Shown here: positions 43,276 through 51,229 of the stretch, one piece after another | How the letters are laid out: each line of letters begins with the position of its first letter | How positions within the stretch are numbered: position 1 is the stretch's first letter | Assembly (NCBI GenBank): GCA_002280555.1 | Contig: NCEE01000013.1 | Span: forward strand, 21,849 to 85,848 | Direction: 5' to 3' | Length of the DNA stretch: 64,000 nucleotides | Source: Sphingomonas sp. 32-62-10 | GTDB taxonomy: Bacteria; Pseudomonadota; Alphaproteobacteria; Sphingomonadales; Sphingomonadaceae | The notes under the pieces: model-generated | What the model was told of the DNA's origin: nothing | Database searches by the model: none | The model's input: only the letters and a program-made list of their open reading frames with translations | Translations under genes and position numbers: made by a program

Positions 43276-44133
43276 GTGTCCGGCCGAAAGGTCGCAGACG
43301 CTCGGCATGAGGGCTTTTTGCGGTACCGCGGGTTCCGATGGCTCAAGCTGTCGCTCGCGCTCTGCGTTATAGCGTTTCTCGGCTATTTCATGATCGATAT
43401 CACCCCGCGTCACAATGGCGGAAGCTGGTATGGCTATACGCTTGGTACCATCGGCGTCGTCCTGATCCTCTGGCTTACGATGCTCGGCGTGCGCAAGCGC
43501 GCAATGACAAGCGGGCGCTGGTCGCTCAAGGCGTGGACGAGCGCCCATGTCTATCTCGGGCTGAGCTTGATCGTGATCGGCACGCTGCACACAGGGTTCC
43601 AACTGGGGTGGAATGTCCACACATTGGCCTATGTGTTGATGATGGTGGTGATCCTATCGGGCATCTGGGGCGTCGTTAACTATTCGACTATCCCCGCTGC
43701 GCTTAGCGACAATCGTCAGGCGTTAACCGAAGGGCAGATGCTTGATTCGATCCGATCGATCGACCGACAGCTTCATGATGCGGCGCAACCCCTTGATGCG
43801 CGGATGTCAAAACTGGTGCTGGCGTCGCTACGGCAAGATCCGTTTGCTGGTGGGTTGTGGGTGCGGTTGACCGGCCATGATCCGCGGTGCGCAACCGAGC
43901 GGGCGTTTCGCGCCGTTCGCGAGGAATCAGTCCAACCGGGCGATCCGAACGGCGCTGCCGTCAAGCGAGTCGATGATCTGATCGACCGCAAAAAGGCGGC
44001 GCTGGCGCAATTGCGGCGACATCTACGGCTCAAGGCACTGCTTGAGCTTTGGTTGTTCATCCATATTCCCGTAACCTTTATCCTGATCGCCGCGCTAACC
44101 GCGCACATCGTCAGCGTCTTCTTCTATTGGTGA
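43276..44133 (+). CDS. inner-membrane protein, probable heme-b electron carrier
   Basis: A 285-residue membrane protein with about five hydrophobic segments (near 23-42, 52-71, 87-107, 115-135 and 257-283) and a central hydrophilic domain (about 140-250). Histidines lie in or near the membrane segments (H91, H105, H115, H263, H277), as expected for one or two b hemes, for instance in a quinol-reactive subunit. I do not recognise a named family beyond this. It follows the flavoprotein by 20 bases and precedes the FHA-decaheme gene by 7. The GTG start has GGAGGA immediately before it, an unusually short spacing, so the start is uncertain. Confidence 0.72.
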   Translation: MSGRKVADARHEGFLRYRGFRWLKLSLALCVIAFLGYFMIDITPRHNGGSWYGYTLGTIGVVLILWLTMLGVRKRAMTSGRWSLKAWTSAHVYLGLSLIVIGTLHTGFQLGWNVHTLAYVLMMVVILSGIWGVVNYSTIPAALSDNRQALTEGQMLDSIRSIDRQLHDAAQPLDARMSKLVLASLRQDPFAGGLWVRLTGHDPRCATERAFRAVREESVQPGDPNGAAVKRVDDLIDRKKAALAQLRRHLRLKALLELWLFIHIPVTFILIAALTAHIVSVFFYW

Positions 44134-44140
44134 TTCTGGC

Positions 44141-46018
44141 ATGAAGCCTTTCTTGATCCGCCGCATCAGCACCACCGCCGACGGTCGTGACATTGTTCGC
44201 GACGCGCCCGCCTCTCGTCCCGTCGTGACGGTGGGTCGCGCGGCCACGAACGATATTGTGCTTCCTGATTTGGGTGTCGATGCTGATCATGCGCAAATCG
44301 AGCGCACGAGCGATGGACAGGTGCTGTTCACTGATACCGGGTCGACCGGACTCCTCGTCGGACGGCGATTGCGGCGACAGGTCACGATTGATCCAGGTGA
44401 AGGCGGCTCGGTTGGATTGGGCAGCCATACGATTACCGTGTCGCGTGAAGACAGCGGTGAGATCGTCCTGACCGTTCAGCGCGCCGCGCCTTTCTCAAAG
44501 GCCGCAGAAGAACGCGATGAGCGAACCGTGTTTACGCTCGGCGGTCTGTTGCCTACCAAACGCAGCTCGGCATGGGTTTTGGCGATTTCGGTGCTGATCG
44601 GCTTTCTGGCGATTCCAGTTTGGGCTGCGCTGCAGAAACAGGGCACAAATCAGGGCGCCTACACCGGCAAACCGCTTACAACTGCCGAGGCGGTGACGAA
44701 AACAGCGAAACTATCAAAGGTTTCATCAACTGCCGATGGATCATGGACGAGCGGACCGCTGAGTCAGGCGCATCACGCGCTTGAGGGCAATTGCGAGGCT
44801 TGTCACACCAAACCTTTCGTTTCGGTCCAGGATAAAACCTGCCAATCGTGCCATAAGGACGTGCATGATCATGCCGCCGTCGCCCGCCTGGAAAAGTCTC
44901 GCGCCAAGCCTGGCGTTGGCGGACAGTTTCTTGAAAGCGTCGCCAAGACGTTCGGCAAGGAAGGCCCGGGATCGTGCGTATCGTGCCATACCGAACATGA
45001 AGGCGCAGGGCCGATGCCGGCAACAGCCCAGGCATTCTGCACCGATTGTCATGGCTCACTCAACCAGCGGCTGACCGATACCAAATTGCCCAATGCCGGT
45101 GATTTCGGCACTCAACATCCGCAGTTCCTGCCTCTCGTCGCCGCCGTTCCCGGCGAAAAACCGGTCATGGTTCGCGCGTCGCTCGACGGGAATCCCGTTG
45201 ACAACAGCGGGCTGAAATTCCCGCATAAATTGCATCTTGATGCGCGTAGTGGGGTGTCGGCGATGGCGCGCTCGCTCAAGGCAAGCAAGGGCTATGGCGA
45301 TGTGCTCGAATGCGCTGATTGCCATACGCCTTCGGCTGATGGTACGCGTTTTCAGCCCGTTGATATGGAGCAAAATTGCCAGGCCTGTCACAGCCTTGCG
45401 TTTGACAAGATTGGCGGCACCACCCGCACGCTGCGTCATGGTGATACCGGGCAGATGATCGCCGACCTGCGTGCTTATTACCGGTCAACCGGGCCAGCGC
45501 GGCCAGTCGAGCTCGGCGGCATGGTTCGTCGTCGGCCGGGCAGCTATGCCCAAGGCCAGGTATATAATGCCTATTTCGGAGCGGTAGCCGCGCGCGGTTC
45601 CGCCGGTGACGCCGCCGTTCGCGCTGTGTTTTCTCCCGGCGGTGCCTGCTATGACTGCCATGTCGTCCGGGCACCTGGTGCGGGTGCTGCCGATTGGTCG
45701 GTCGTACCGGTCAACCAGCCAATGCGGTACATGATGCATGGCTGGTTCGATCACAACGCGCACACCACGGAAACATGCGAAAGCTGCCACGCAGCCACGA
45801 AGTCGACCAAGGCGACCGATCTAATCCTGCCGGGGCTTAAATCATGCCGTAGTTGCCATGGTGGCGAAGCTTCGGCATCCAAGGTGCCGTCGGGTTGTGC
45901 GATGTGCCACAGCTATCACGTCAAGCAGGACGCGCCATGGAAGCCGCGTCAGGGTGGTGTCGTTCCGCTCAAGCCTGCACCACGCCAGAAGCCGGATGAG
46001 ATTGCGGCGCTAAAATGA
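44141..46018 (+). CDS. FHA-domain transmembrane decaheme cytochrome c
   Basis: A 625-residue protein joining signalling and redox parts. Residues 25-105 are an FHA domain (VTVGRAATNDIVLPD, DADHAQI, STGLLVG), a phosphothreonine-binding module that must be cytoplasmic. A single membrane segment at about 143-163 follows. The periplasmic part carries ten CXXCH motifs (Cys at about 218, 234, 279, 300, 391, 413, 503, 546, 569, 586), with extra histidines for axial ligation. It is tightly linked to the heme-b-like membrane protein upstream and the phosphodiesterase downstream. Likely role: takes electrons from the inner membrane into the periplasm, with possible phosphorylation control. Confidence 0.9.
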   Translation: MKPFLIRRISTTADGRDIVRDAPASRPVVTVGRAATNDIVLPDLGVDADHAQIERTSDGQVLFTDTGSTGLLVGRRLRRQVTIDPGEGGSVGLGSHTITVSREDSGEIVLTVQRAAPFSKAAEERDERTVFTLGGLLPTKRSSAWVLAISVLIGFLAIPVWAALQKQGTNQGAYTGKPLTTAEAVTKTAKLSKVSSTADGSWTSGPLSQAHHALEGNCEACHTKPFVSVQDKTCQSCHKDVHDHAAVARLEKSRAKPGVGGQFLESVAKTFGKEGPGSCVSCHTEHEGAGPMPATAQAFCTDCHGSLNQRLTDTKLPNAGDFGTQHPQFLPLVAAVPGEKPVMVRASLDGNPVDNSGLKFPHKLHLDARSGVSAMARSLKASKGYGDVLECADCHTPSADGTRFQPVDMEQNCQACHSLAFDKIGGTTRTLRHGDTGQMIADLRAYYRSTGPARPVELGGMVRRRPGSYAQGQVYNAYFGAVAARGSAGDAAVRAVFSPGGACYDCHVVRAPGAGAADWSVVPVNQPMRYMMHGWFDHNAHTTETCESCHAATKSTKATDLILPGLKSCRSCHGGEASASKVPSGCAMCHSYHVKQDAPWKPRQGGVVPLKPAPRQKPDEIAALK

Positions 46019-46030
46019 AGGCGCCGGACA

Positions 46031-46882
46031 ATGTTGATTGCACAGATTACCGATCTCCATATTGGCTTTGTTCCTAACACACCGGACGAGGCCAACCGCC
46101 AACGACTAGATACAGCGCTTGATGCCTTGATTGATGGCCCTAATCGGCCGGATATCCTGATCGTCAGCGGTGATATCAGCGATCAAGGCGACGATGAGAG
46201 CTATGCGCGGGTTGCCCAGATCTTGGCGCGGGCACCTTTTCCGGTTTACCCGTGCCTCGGCAATCATGACGACCGCGCTGCCTTTTCGCGCGCGTTTCCC
46301 CAGGTGCCGGTTCGCGATGGGTTTGTGCACTATTGCATCCGATTGAACGGTTTGCGGCTGATCGTGCTCGATACGCTAGAGCCCGGGCGGCACGGTGGTG
46401 CGTTTTGCAATGCTCGGGCTGCATGGTTGCGTACCCAGCTCAATGCAGATCGGACCACCCCGACCGTTATTGTCATGCATCATCCACCGATTGATGCCGG
46501 CATTGCCTGGATGTCAGGTGGGACCGATGAGCCCTGGGTTCAGCGTTTTGCCGGGGCGATCGACGGGCATCGACAGATTATCGCGATTTGGTGCGGGCAT
46601 CTGCATCGCTCGGTCGCGTCGCTATGGCGTGGTATCTCCGTAACGATCTGCCCAGCGACGGCGGCCCAGCTGGCGCTCGATCTTCGGCCGATCGATCCCG
46701 AATTACCCGATGATCGTCCCATGATCACGGCCGATCCGCCCGCCTATGCATTGCACCGCTGGGCAAACAACCTGCTCATCACCCATTTCGATACTGCCGA
46801 GCCACACGGCACGCTCGCCAAATTTGATTCTGGGCTACAGCCGCTGGTGCGGCATCTGGCGCACGAACGCGACGGGGCGTAA
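46031..46882 (+). CDS. class III cyclic-nucleotide phosphodiesterase-like metallophosphoesterase
   Basis: A 283-residue metallophosphoesterase of the CpdA-like type. The dinuclear metal motifs are complete: DLHIG (8-12), GDISD (47-51), GNHDD (77-81), MHHPP, and CGHLHRS. CpdA enzymes hydrolyse cAMP; related enzymes act on other phosphodiesters. No signal peptide is seen, so it is cytoplasmic. It lies 12 bases after the FHA-decaheme gene and two genes from a protein with two cNMP-binding domains, so a role in resetting the locus's cyclic-nucleotide signal is attractive but unproved. Confidence 0.85.
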   Translation: MLIAQITDLHIGFVPNTPDEANRQRLDTALDALIDGPNRPDILIVSGDISDQGDDESYARVAQILARAPFPVYPCLGNHDDRAAFSRAFPQVPVRDGFVHYCIRLNGLRLIVLDTLEPGRHGGAFCNARAAWLRTQLNADRTTPTVIVMHHPPIDAGIAWMSGGTDEPWVQRFAGAIDGHRQIIAIWCGHLHRSVASLWRGISVTICPATAAQLALDLRPIDPELPDDRPMITADPPAYALHRWANNLLITHFDTAEPHGTLAKFDSGLQPLVRHLAHERDGA

Positions 46883-47128
46883 CTCAACCCCATTGTCTTT
46901 GCCCAGCGCTCGCTTTGGCAGGCAGCAATAGGGGCAGGCAGCAATACGCCTCGAAACTTATACGCTAGGCAAAAAGACGCCAGCACACACTGCTGACAAT
47001 GGCCGTGGCCTGACCGCCGCGATGAACTACTCAATTGATGCGCAGACTCATCCTGGGAGACCTTAGGATCTCTCTAGCAGGCCGACCGCCACGTTTGCAG
47101 GCTCAGGCGCAGCCGATGCGCTCGGGTG

Positions 47129-50100
47129 TCAGCGCCCGGGCAGTTTCAGCGGCGGCCGCCATGCTGTCATGTCCACATCGTCACTGACCTTATAAGGCGT
47201 GCCCTTGCTCGTCAGGAACAGCTTTTCCATCTCACTGCGGGTAAATGGGCGCGATCCCAGGCGACCGAATACGGCAATCTGGCCGCCGGTTTCGTCAACC
47301 GCGCGATCACGTTCGAGCCCCTTGGACAGGGCAATCGCTGGTGACGGCGTCTTTACCCAGGCAATCAGTTCGGGTTTGGGCGCAGGCGAGAAGCCATAGA
47401 AGTTCGGCTGGCTCTCCGGCGATGTCAGCTGCAACACTTTCAAACCGTTCCGGCCGTCAGCGACATAGGCGAACATCGATGCATTGGTGTTGCCGATCGT
47501 CACGTCCTGAGCATCGTTCAGAACGCCGCCAAAGGTAACCTTCTGATAGATGCTCGGCTGGGTCGGGTTCGTTACATTGGCGATTACCAGTCCGTCACTG
47601 CCGGCCGCGATATAGGCATAGGTGCGGGCAACGAACACCCGGCGCGCATTGGCGAGCGGGATCGTGCCCGATGGTACTGCCACTGGATTGCGCAACTGGG
47701 TGACGTCGAACAGTTTCACTCCCTCCGCATCAGTAACCCACAGATAGCGGAACTGGATCGTGCTCGCGCGTGCATCTGTCAGCGGGCGTACTGCCGCCAG
47801 CTTGGGATGAAGCGGATCGGTGAGATCGACCACGACCAGCCCGGCATCGGCGGTAATGAACGCGACCTCGCCAGCCAGGATGATGTGACGCGCGCCCTTG
47901 AGGACGTTGTTCTCGTTCCATGTAACCGCACGCTTCAGGAAGTTGTTGCGGAACTCGCCATCCGCCATCGTCTCGATATTGACGAGGATCAGCCCCTCCT
48001 CAGAATCGGTCACGGCAGCATAGCTGTAGATTGGCAGGAAGGCCTGCTCCTGGTTGATCTTGCGCAGCTCTGGCGTGCTGCGCAGCGGGTTGATTGGCTG
48101 GCCCGTGGGCAGCGCCATACAGGTGGCGTTCTTTGACGTGACCTGCGTGTCATGTCCCAGCGGGGAGAATGGGCCGGTAAGTACCCGCTCCGAAAAGCCC
48201 TTATTCGCTACTGAGGCAACGTCATAAGCGCGGAAGCCACCTCGGCCTTCGGCAACATACATATATTCCCCGCGCAGCTGGAGGCAGTTGACCGCGCCGG
48301 CTGTGCCCTGGGTGATGTTGCGGAATTCCTCCATCGGGTGAGTTTCGCCCGAGATCTTCTTGTCGAAGGTCTTGCCGCGCACCCAATTCTTAAGCTCGCG
48401 CTTGTTCTGGTCGACGTGGAGCTTCCAGTAATCCGGATAGGCATATTTCTGGAGGTAGGAGCCGATCACTGCCTGTGGCTCATCCCATTCAGTTACTCGA
48501 ACCGCTTCAAACCCGCCGGCAAGGCCTGTCCAGGCATTAAGCCCGACCAGGTTTGCGGCATTGGCACCCAGCAACAGGACCTGGGACATGATGGCGTTAT
48601 TGTCTTCCTTCTTTGACAAATGGCAATCGCTGCACGTCTTGGTCTCGGTCGTGCGCACCGTGTGCGGGAAGTGTGGGGCAAACGCTTGCGACGAGAAGCC
48701 GATGCCGCTGATCGGTGGCTGCTGGATATAGATGCGTTCGCGGCTGACATTGGTGGAAGAGAGCACCAGCGCGGACGTGCTTCGAACCGGCGTGGTCACG
48801 CTGCCGCGGTTGGACATACCCTTGCCAAGATGGAACAGGTCATCCCGCGCGACTTGCGGGTTGTACGTCGCAAAGTTGCGCGTTTCCTCGCCTTCGAAAT
48901 GGTGTGACGTCGTCTTCCAGTTGGCCTCGATCGGCAAATGGCAACCGCCGCAGCTCGTGGTCCAACTGAGGTGGCAGGTGAAGCAGGTGACGCTATCCTC
49001 GCCATGCGCTCGCTCATTGGGCATCACGCCGGGGCCGAAAGCGAAATTGCCGTCTTCGCCGCCCAGCTTACTCATCAGCTTTGCGCGGGCTGCCTTGGCG
49101 TTGAAATAGGGGCTCGACGGATCGACGCTATCTTTCACCAAATGGACGTCCCATTCGATCTTGGGATCGACGATTGACCGCTGGATCAGTTTACGTCTGC
49201 CGCCTTCGGTCGGCACCCATTCAAACCGGCGCTGGCCATCGGGATTGCGCAGCAGCGATAAATCATTGCCCTTGGGGCGCGCAGCTGGGCCGGAGGTGCG
49301 CAGCGTTGGATAGGCGTCAGCCGTGCCGTGGCAATCCTTGCAGCCAATTTCGACGGCGTTGGCGACTTCGCCATAGATCAGGCCGTTACCATGGCTGTCC
49401 TGCGCGAAATGGCAATCAGCGCATTGCAGGCCCTTCTCAGCATGGATGTCCATCAGGTGGACGGCCTTGCCGGGGTTGGTGCCAGGCTCGACGAACTTGC
49501 CTTCGCCTTTCTTGCGCCATTTCTCGGGATCGTCATTGGCGACGATTTTGCCCTCGGCGTCGAGCAGATTGCCCTCACGGTCACGCTTGAAGATGCCCCG
49601 GAAATTCCAGCCATGGCTGTGATAATCGGCGAACTGGGTATCCTTCAGCGTCGGATTGAGATCATAGACGTTGCGCAGGAAATCGGGATCACCCCAATTG
49701 CCCCGCGCGGCCGCTGCTTCGGGGTTGCGATCATTGACTTCACGTACTTCGGCAGCAGTCGGGTATTTCTGCTTCTTCGGCCACATCGAAGGTGCGTCGG
49801 ATTCATAATCCCACATCGTGTAGCCGAGATAGGAGTTCAGGAAGATATTCGGCTGATGCATGTGGCAGCTCATGCACTGCGACGTGGGGATTGAGCGCGT
49901 GAAGGCGTGGCGGATCGGATGACCGCTTGCTTTGGTGCCGGGCTGAACGAGTCCGCCATGGCCCGCTGCTGCCTTGGCATGATCTTCCCCGGCGATGCCG
50001 TTATGTTCGCCCTTGGCCGCGTCATGTCCGGCTTTGGCCGGCCCATGGCCAGCGCCGTGCCCGACGGGTTTGCCGTGACTATCAACTTCGGTCTTCATCT

Positions 50101-51229
50101 TGGCGGCAATGGTCGGGTCAACCGTTGCGGTCTGCCCGTCGCGTCCATATTTGGCGTAGATCAGGCTGTGGCGCGGCTCGCGATCATTGGCATAGATCAC
50201 ATGGCAGCCGGTGCAGCCAGATCCGCGATAATCGCCTGGCTGCTCGTTGGTGCCCATGAACCACATCAACGGATCGTTTAGGCGGGTTTTGTGAATGTTG
50301 AGGACCGGAATCGCGACACGCAGGCCGGTGGCGGGGCCGCGATTGGACTGCTTCAGATCGGGGCGGCCGGGCTCTTCAAGCCGCTGGATCGCGCCAAGCG
50401 AGTTGGGCAAGCCGACTTCAGCGAAGTTGGTGTTGATGTTACGTCCGCCACGTTCGAACACGCGGAACACGTCACCCGGAGGCGTTACCTGCCAGCTCGG
50501 CAGCGGATAGAGTTCCGCCAATGCACCGCGATATGCCTCTGCCTCGGTGACGGTACCGGGGGGCGATCCTGGCGACTGGATTTTCGCTGGCTCGCCTTCG
50601 GGTGTATAGGCTTCACCGAAGATGTAGTTTTTGAACGGAACGACGCCGTTGTTATACGCCGCCCCGCCCCACAACATCGCGCCGGAAGCCATGATCGAGC
50701 GTTCGGCCGCCTCGATCGTTTCGATGTGGCAGGCGCCGCACGCCTCACGCGCGACGCGGTAATCGCCGGGATTGACGAAGCGAATATACTCGGGCGCTTC
50801 CTTGTTCAGCAGCGTGTAGCTGCCCTTTGGATTGGCCGAATCAGGATAATGCCAGCTGTTCGGCAGGCGCGGCAGCACATGCGCCTGATCCCGCGCCTTC
50901 ACATAGGCGGCATCTTCAAAACCCAGATTGGGATCACCGATAATCGTCGAATTGCCGCCATGGCAATCCGTGCAGCCCAGTTTCACCGCAGAGGATTCGT
51001 GCATAGATGGCTCGTCCGTGCGGGTGTGGCACGAATAGCAGCCCTCTGATTTCTGCGAAACCATGGCCGCCGTCTGGCTCATCGGCGCGGGCGGTGTATC
51101 GAGATAGACGCGCGCCACGGGCTTTTCGGCATCATTGGCATAGAGGATCGCCGCGGGCACCATCAGCGAGGCGACCAGCAACAGCATCGTGCCAACGGAC
51201 CGGGTGGGCAAGGCAAGCAGCTTGTTCAT
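47129..51229 (-). CDS. giant decaheme cytochrome c with LVIVD beta-propeller
   Basis: A 1,366-residue exported protein. A signal peptide (residues 1-32, TMLLLVASLMVPAAILYA) leads to a cytochrome part with ten CXXCH motifs (Cys near 64, 86, 164, 339, 452, 603, 630, 749, 760, 866). A linker at about 384-441 holds some 11 histidines. Residues about 1000-1330 contain LVIVD-type blades (LVVVDLTDPLHPKL, LVIANVTNPTQPS, LKVLQLTSP), a beta-propeller usual in surface or binding proteins. ATG 51229 overlaps the barrel gene's stop (ATGA). With the barrel it could form a porin-cytochrome conduit reaching the surface; its location is inferred. Confidence 0.9.
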   Translation of the reverse strand: MNKLLALPTRSVGTMLLLVASLMVPAAILYANDAEKPVARVYLDTPPAPMSQTAAMVSQKSEGCYSCHTRTDEPSMHESSAVKLGCTDCHGGNSTIIGDPNLGFEDAAYVKARDQAHVLPRLPNSWHYPDSANPKGSYTLLNKEAPEYIRFVNPGDYRVAREACGACHIETIEAAERSIMASGAMLWGGAAYNNGVVPFKNYIFGEAYTPEGEPAKIQSPGSPPGTVTEAEAYRGALAELYPLPSWQVTPPGDVFRVFERGGRNINTNFAEVGLPNSLGAIQRLEEPGRPDLKQSNRGPATGLRVAIPVLNIHKTRLNDPLMWFMGTNEQPGDYRGSGCTGCHVIYANDREPRHSLIYAKYGRDGQTATVDPTIAAKMKTEVDSHGKPVGHGAGHGPAKAGHDAAKGEHNGIAGEDHAKAAAGHGGLVQPGTKASGHPIRHAFTRSIPTSQCMSCHMHQPNIFLNSYLGYTMWDYESDAPSMWPKKQKYPTAAEVREVNDRNPEAAAARGNWGDPDFLRNVYDLNPTLKDTQFADYHSHGWNFRGIFKRDREGNLLDAEGKIVANDDPEKWRKKGEGKFVEPGTNPGKAVHLMDIHAEKGLQCADCHFAQDSHGNGLIYGEVANAVEIGCKDCHGTADAYPTLRTSGPAARPKGNDLSLLRNPDGQRRFEWVPTEGGRRKLIQRSIVDPKIEWDVHLVKDSVDPSSPYFNAKAARAKLMSKLGGEDGNFAFGPGVMPNERAHGEDSVTCFTCHLSWTTSCGGCHLPIEANWKTTSHHFEGEETRNFATYNPQVARDDLFHLGKGMSNRGSVTTPVRSTSALVLSSTNVSRERIYIQQPPISGIGFSSQAFAPHFPHTVRTTETKTCSDCHLSKKEDNNAIMSQVLLLGANAANLVGLNAWTGLAGGFEAVRVTEWDEPQAVIGSYLQKYAYPDYWKLHVDQNKRELKNWVRGKTFDKKISGETHPMEEFRNITQGTAGAVNCLQLRGEYMYVAEGRGGFRAYDVASVANKGFSERVLTGPFSPLGHDTQVTSKNATCMALPTGQPINPLRSTPELRKINQEQAFLPIYSYAAVTDSEEGLILVNIETMADGEFRNNFLKRAVTWNENNVLKGARHIILAGEVAFITADAGLVVVDLTDPLHPKLAAVRPLTDARASTIQFRYLWVTDAEGVKLFDVTQLRNPVAVPSGTIPLANARRVFVARTYAYIAAGSDGLVIANVTNPTQPSIYQKVTFGGVLNDAQDVTIGNTNASMFAYVADGRNGLKVLQLTSPESQPNFYGFSPAPKPELIAWVKTPSPAIALSKGLERDRAVDETGGQIAVFGRLGSRPFTRSEMEKLFLTSKGTPYKVSDDVDMTAWRPPLKLPGR

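Noticed and set aside
46917..46946. Two direct copies of GGCAGGCAGCAATA
   Set aside because: Only two copies, in a short gap between convergent genes, with no repeat array or mobile-element features.
47052..47081. Possible bidirectional terminator between the two convergent cytochrome units
   Set aside because: The stem is broken by several mismatches and no T run lies on either side. It may still end transcription with Rho, but the sequence does not support a call.
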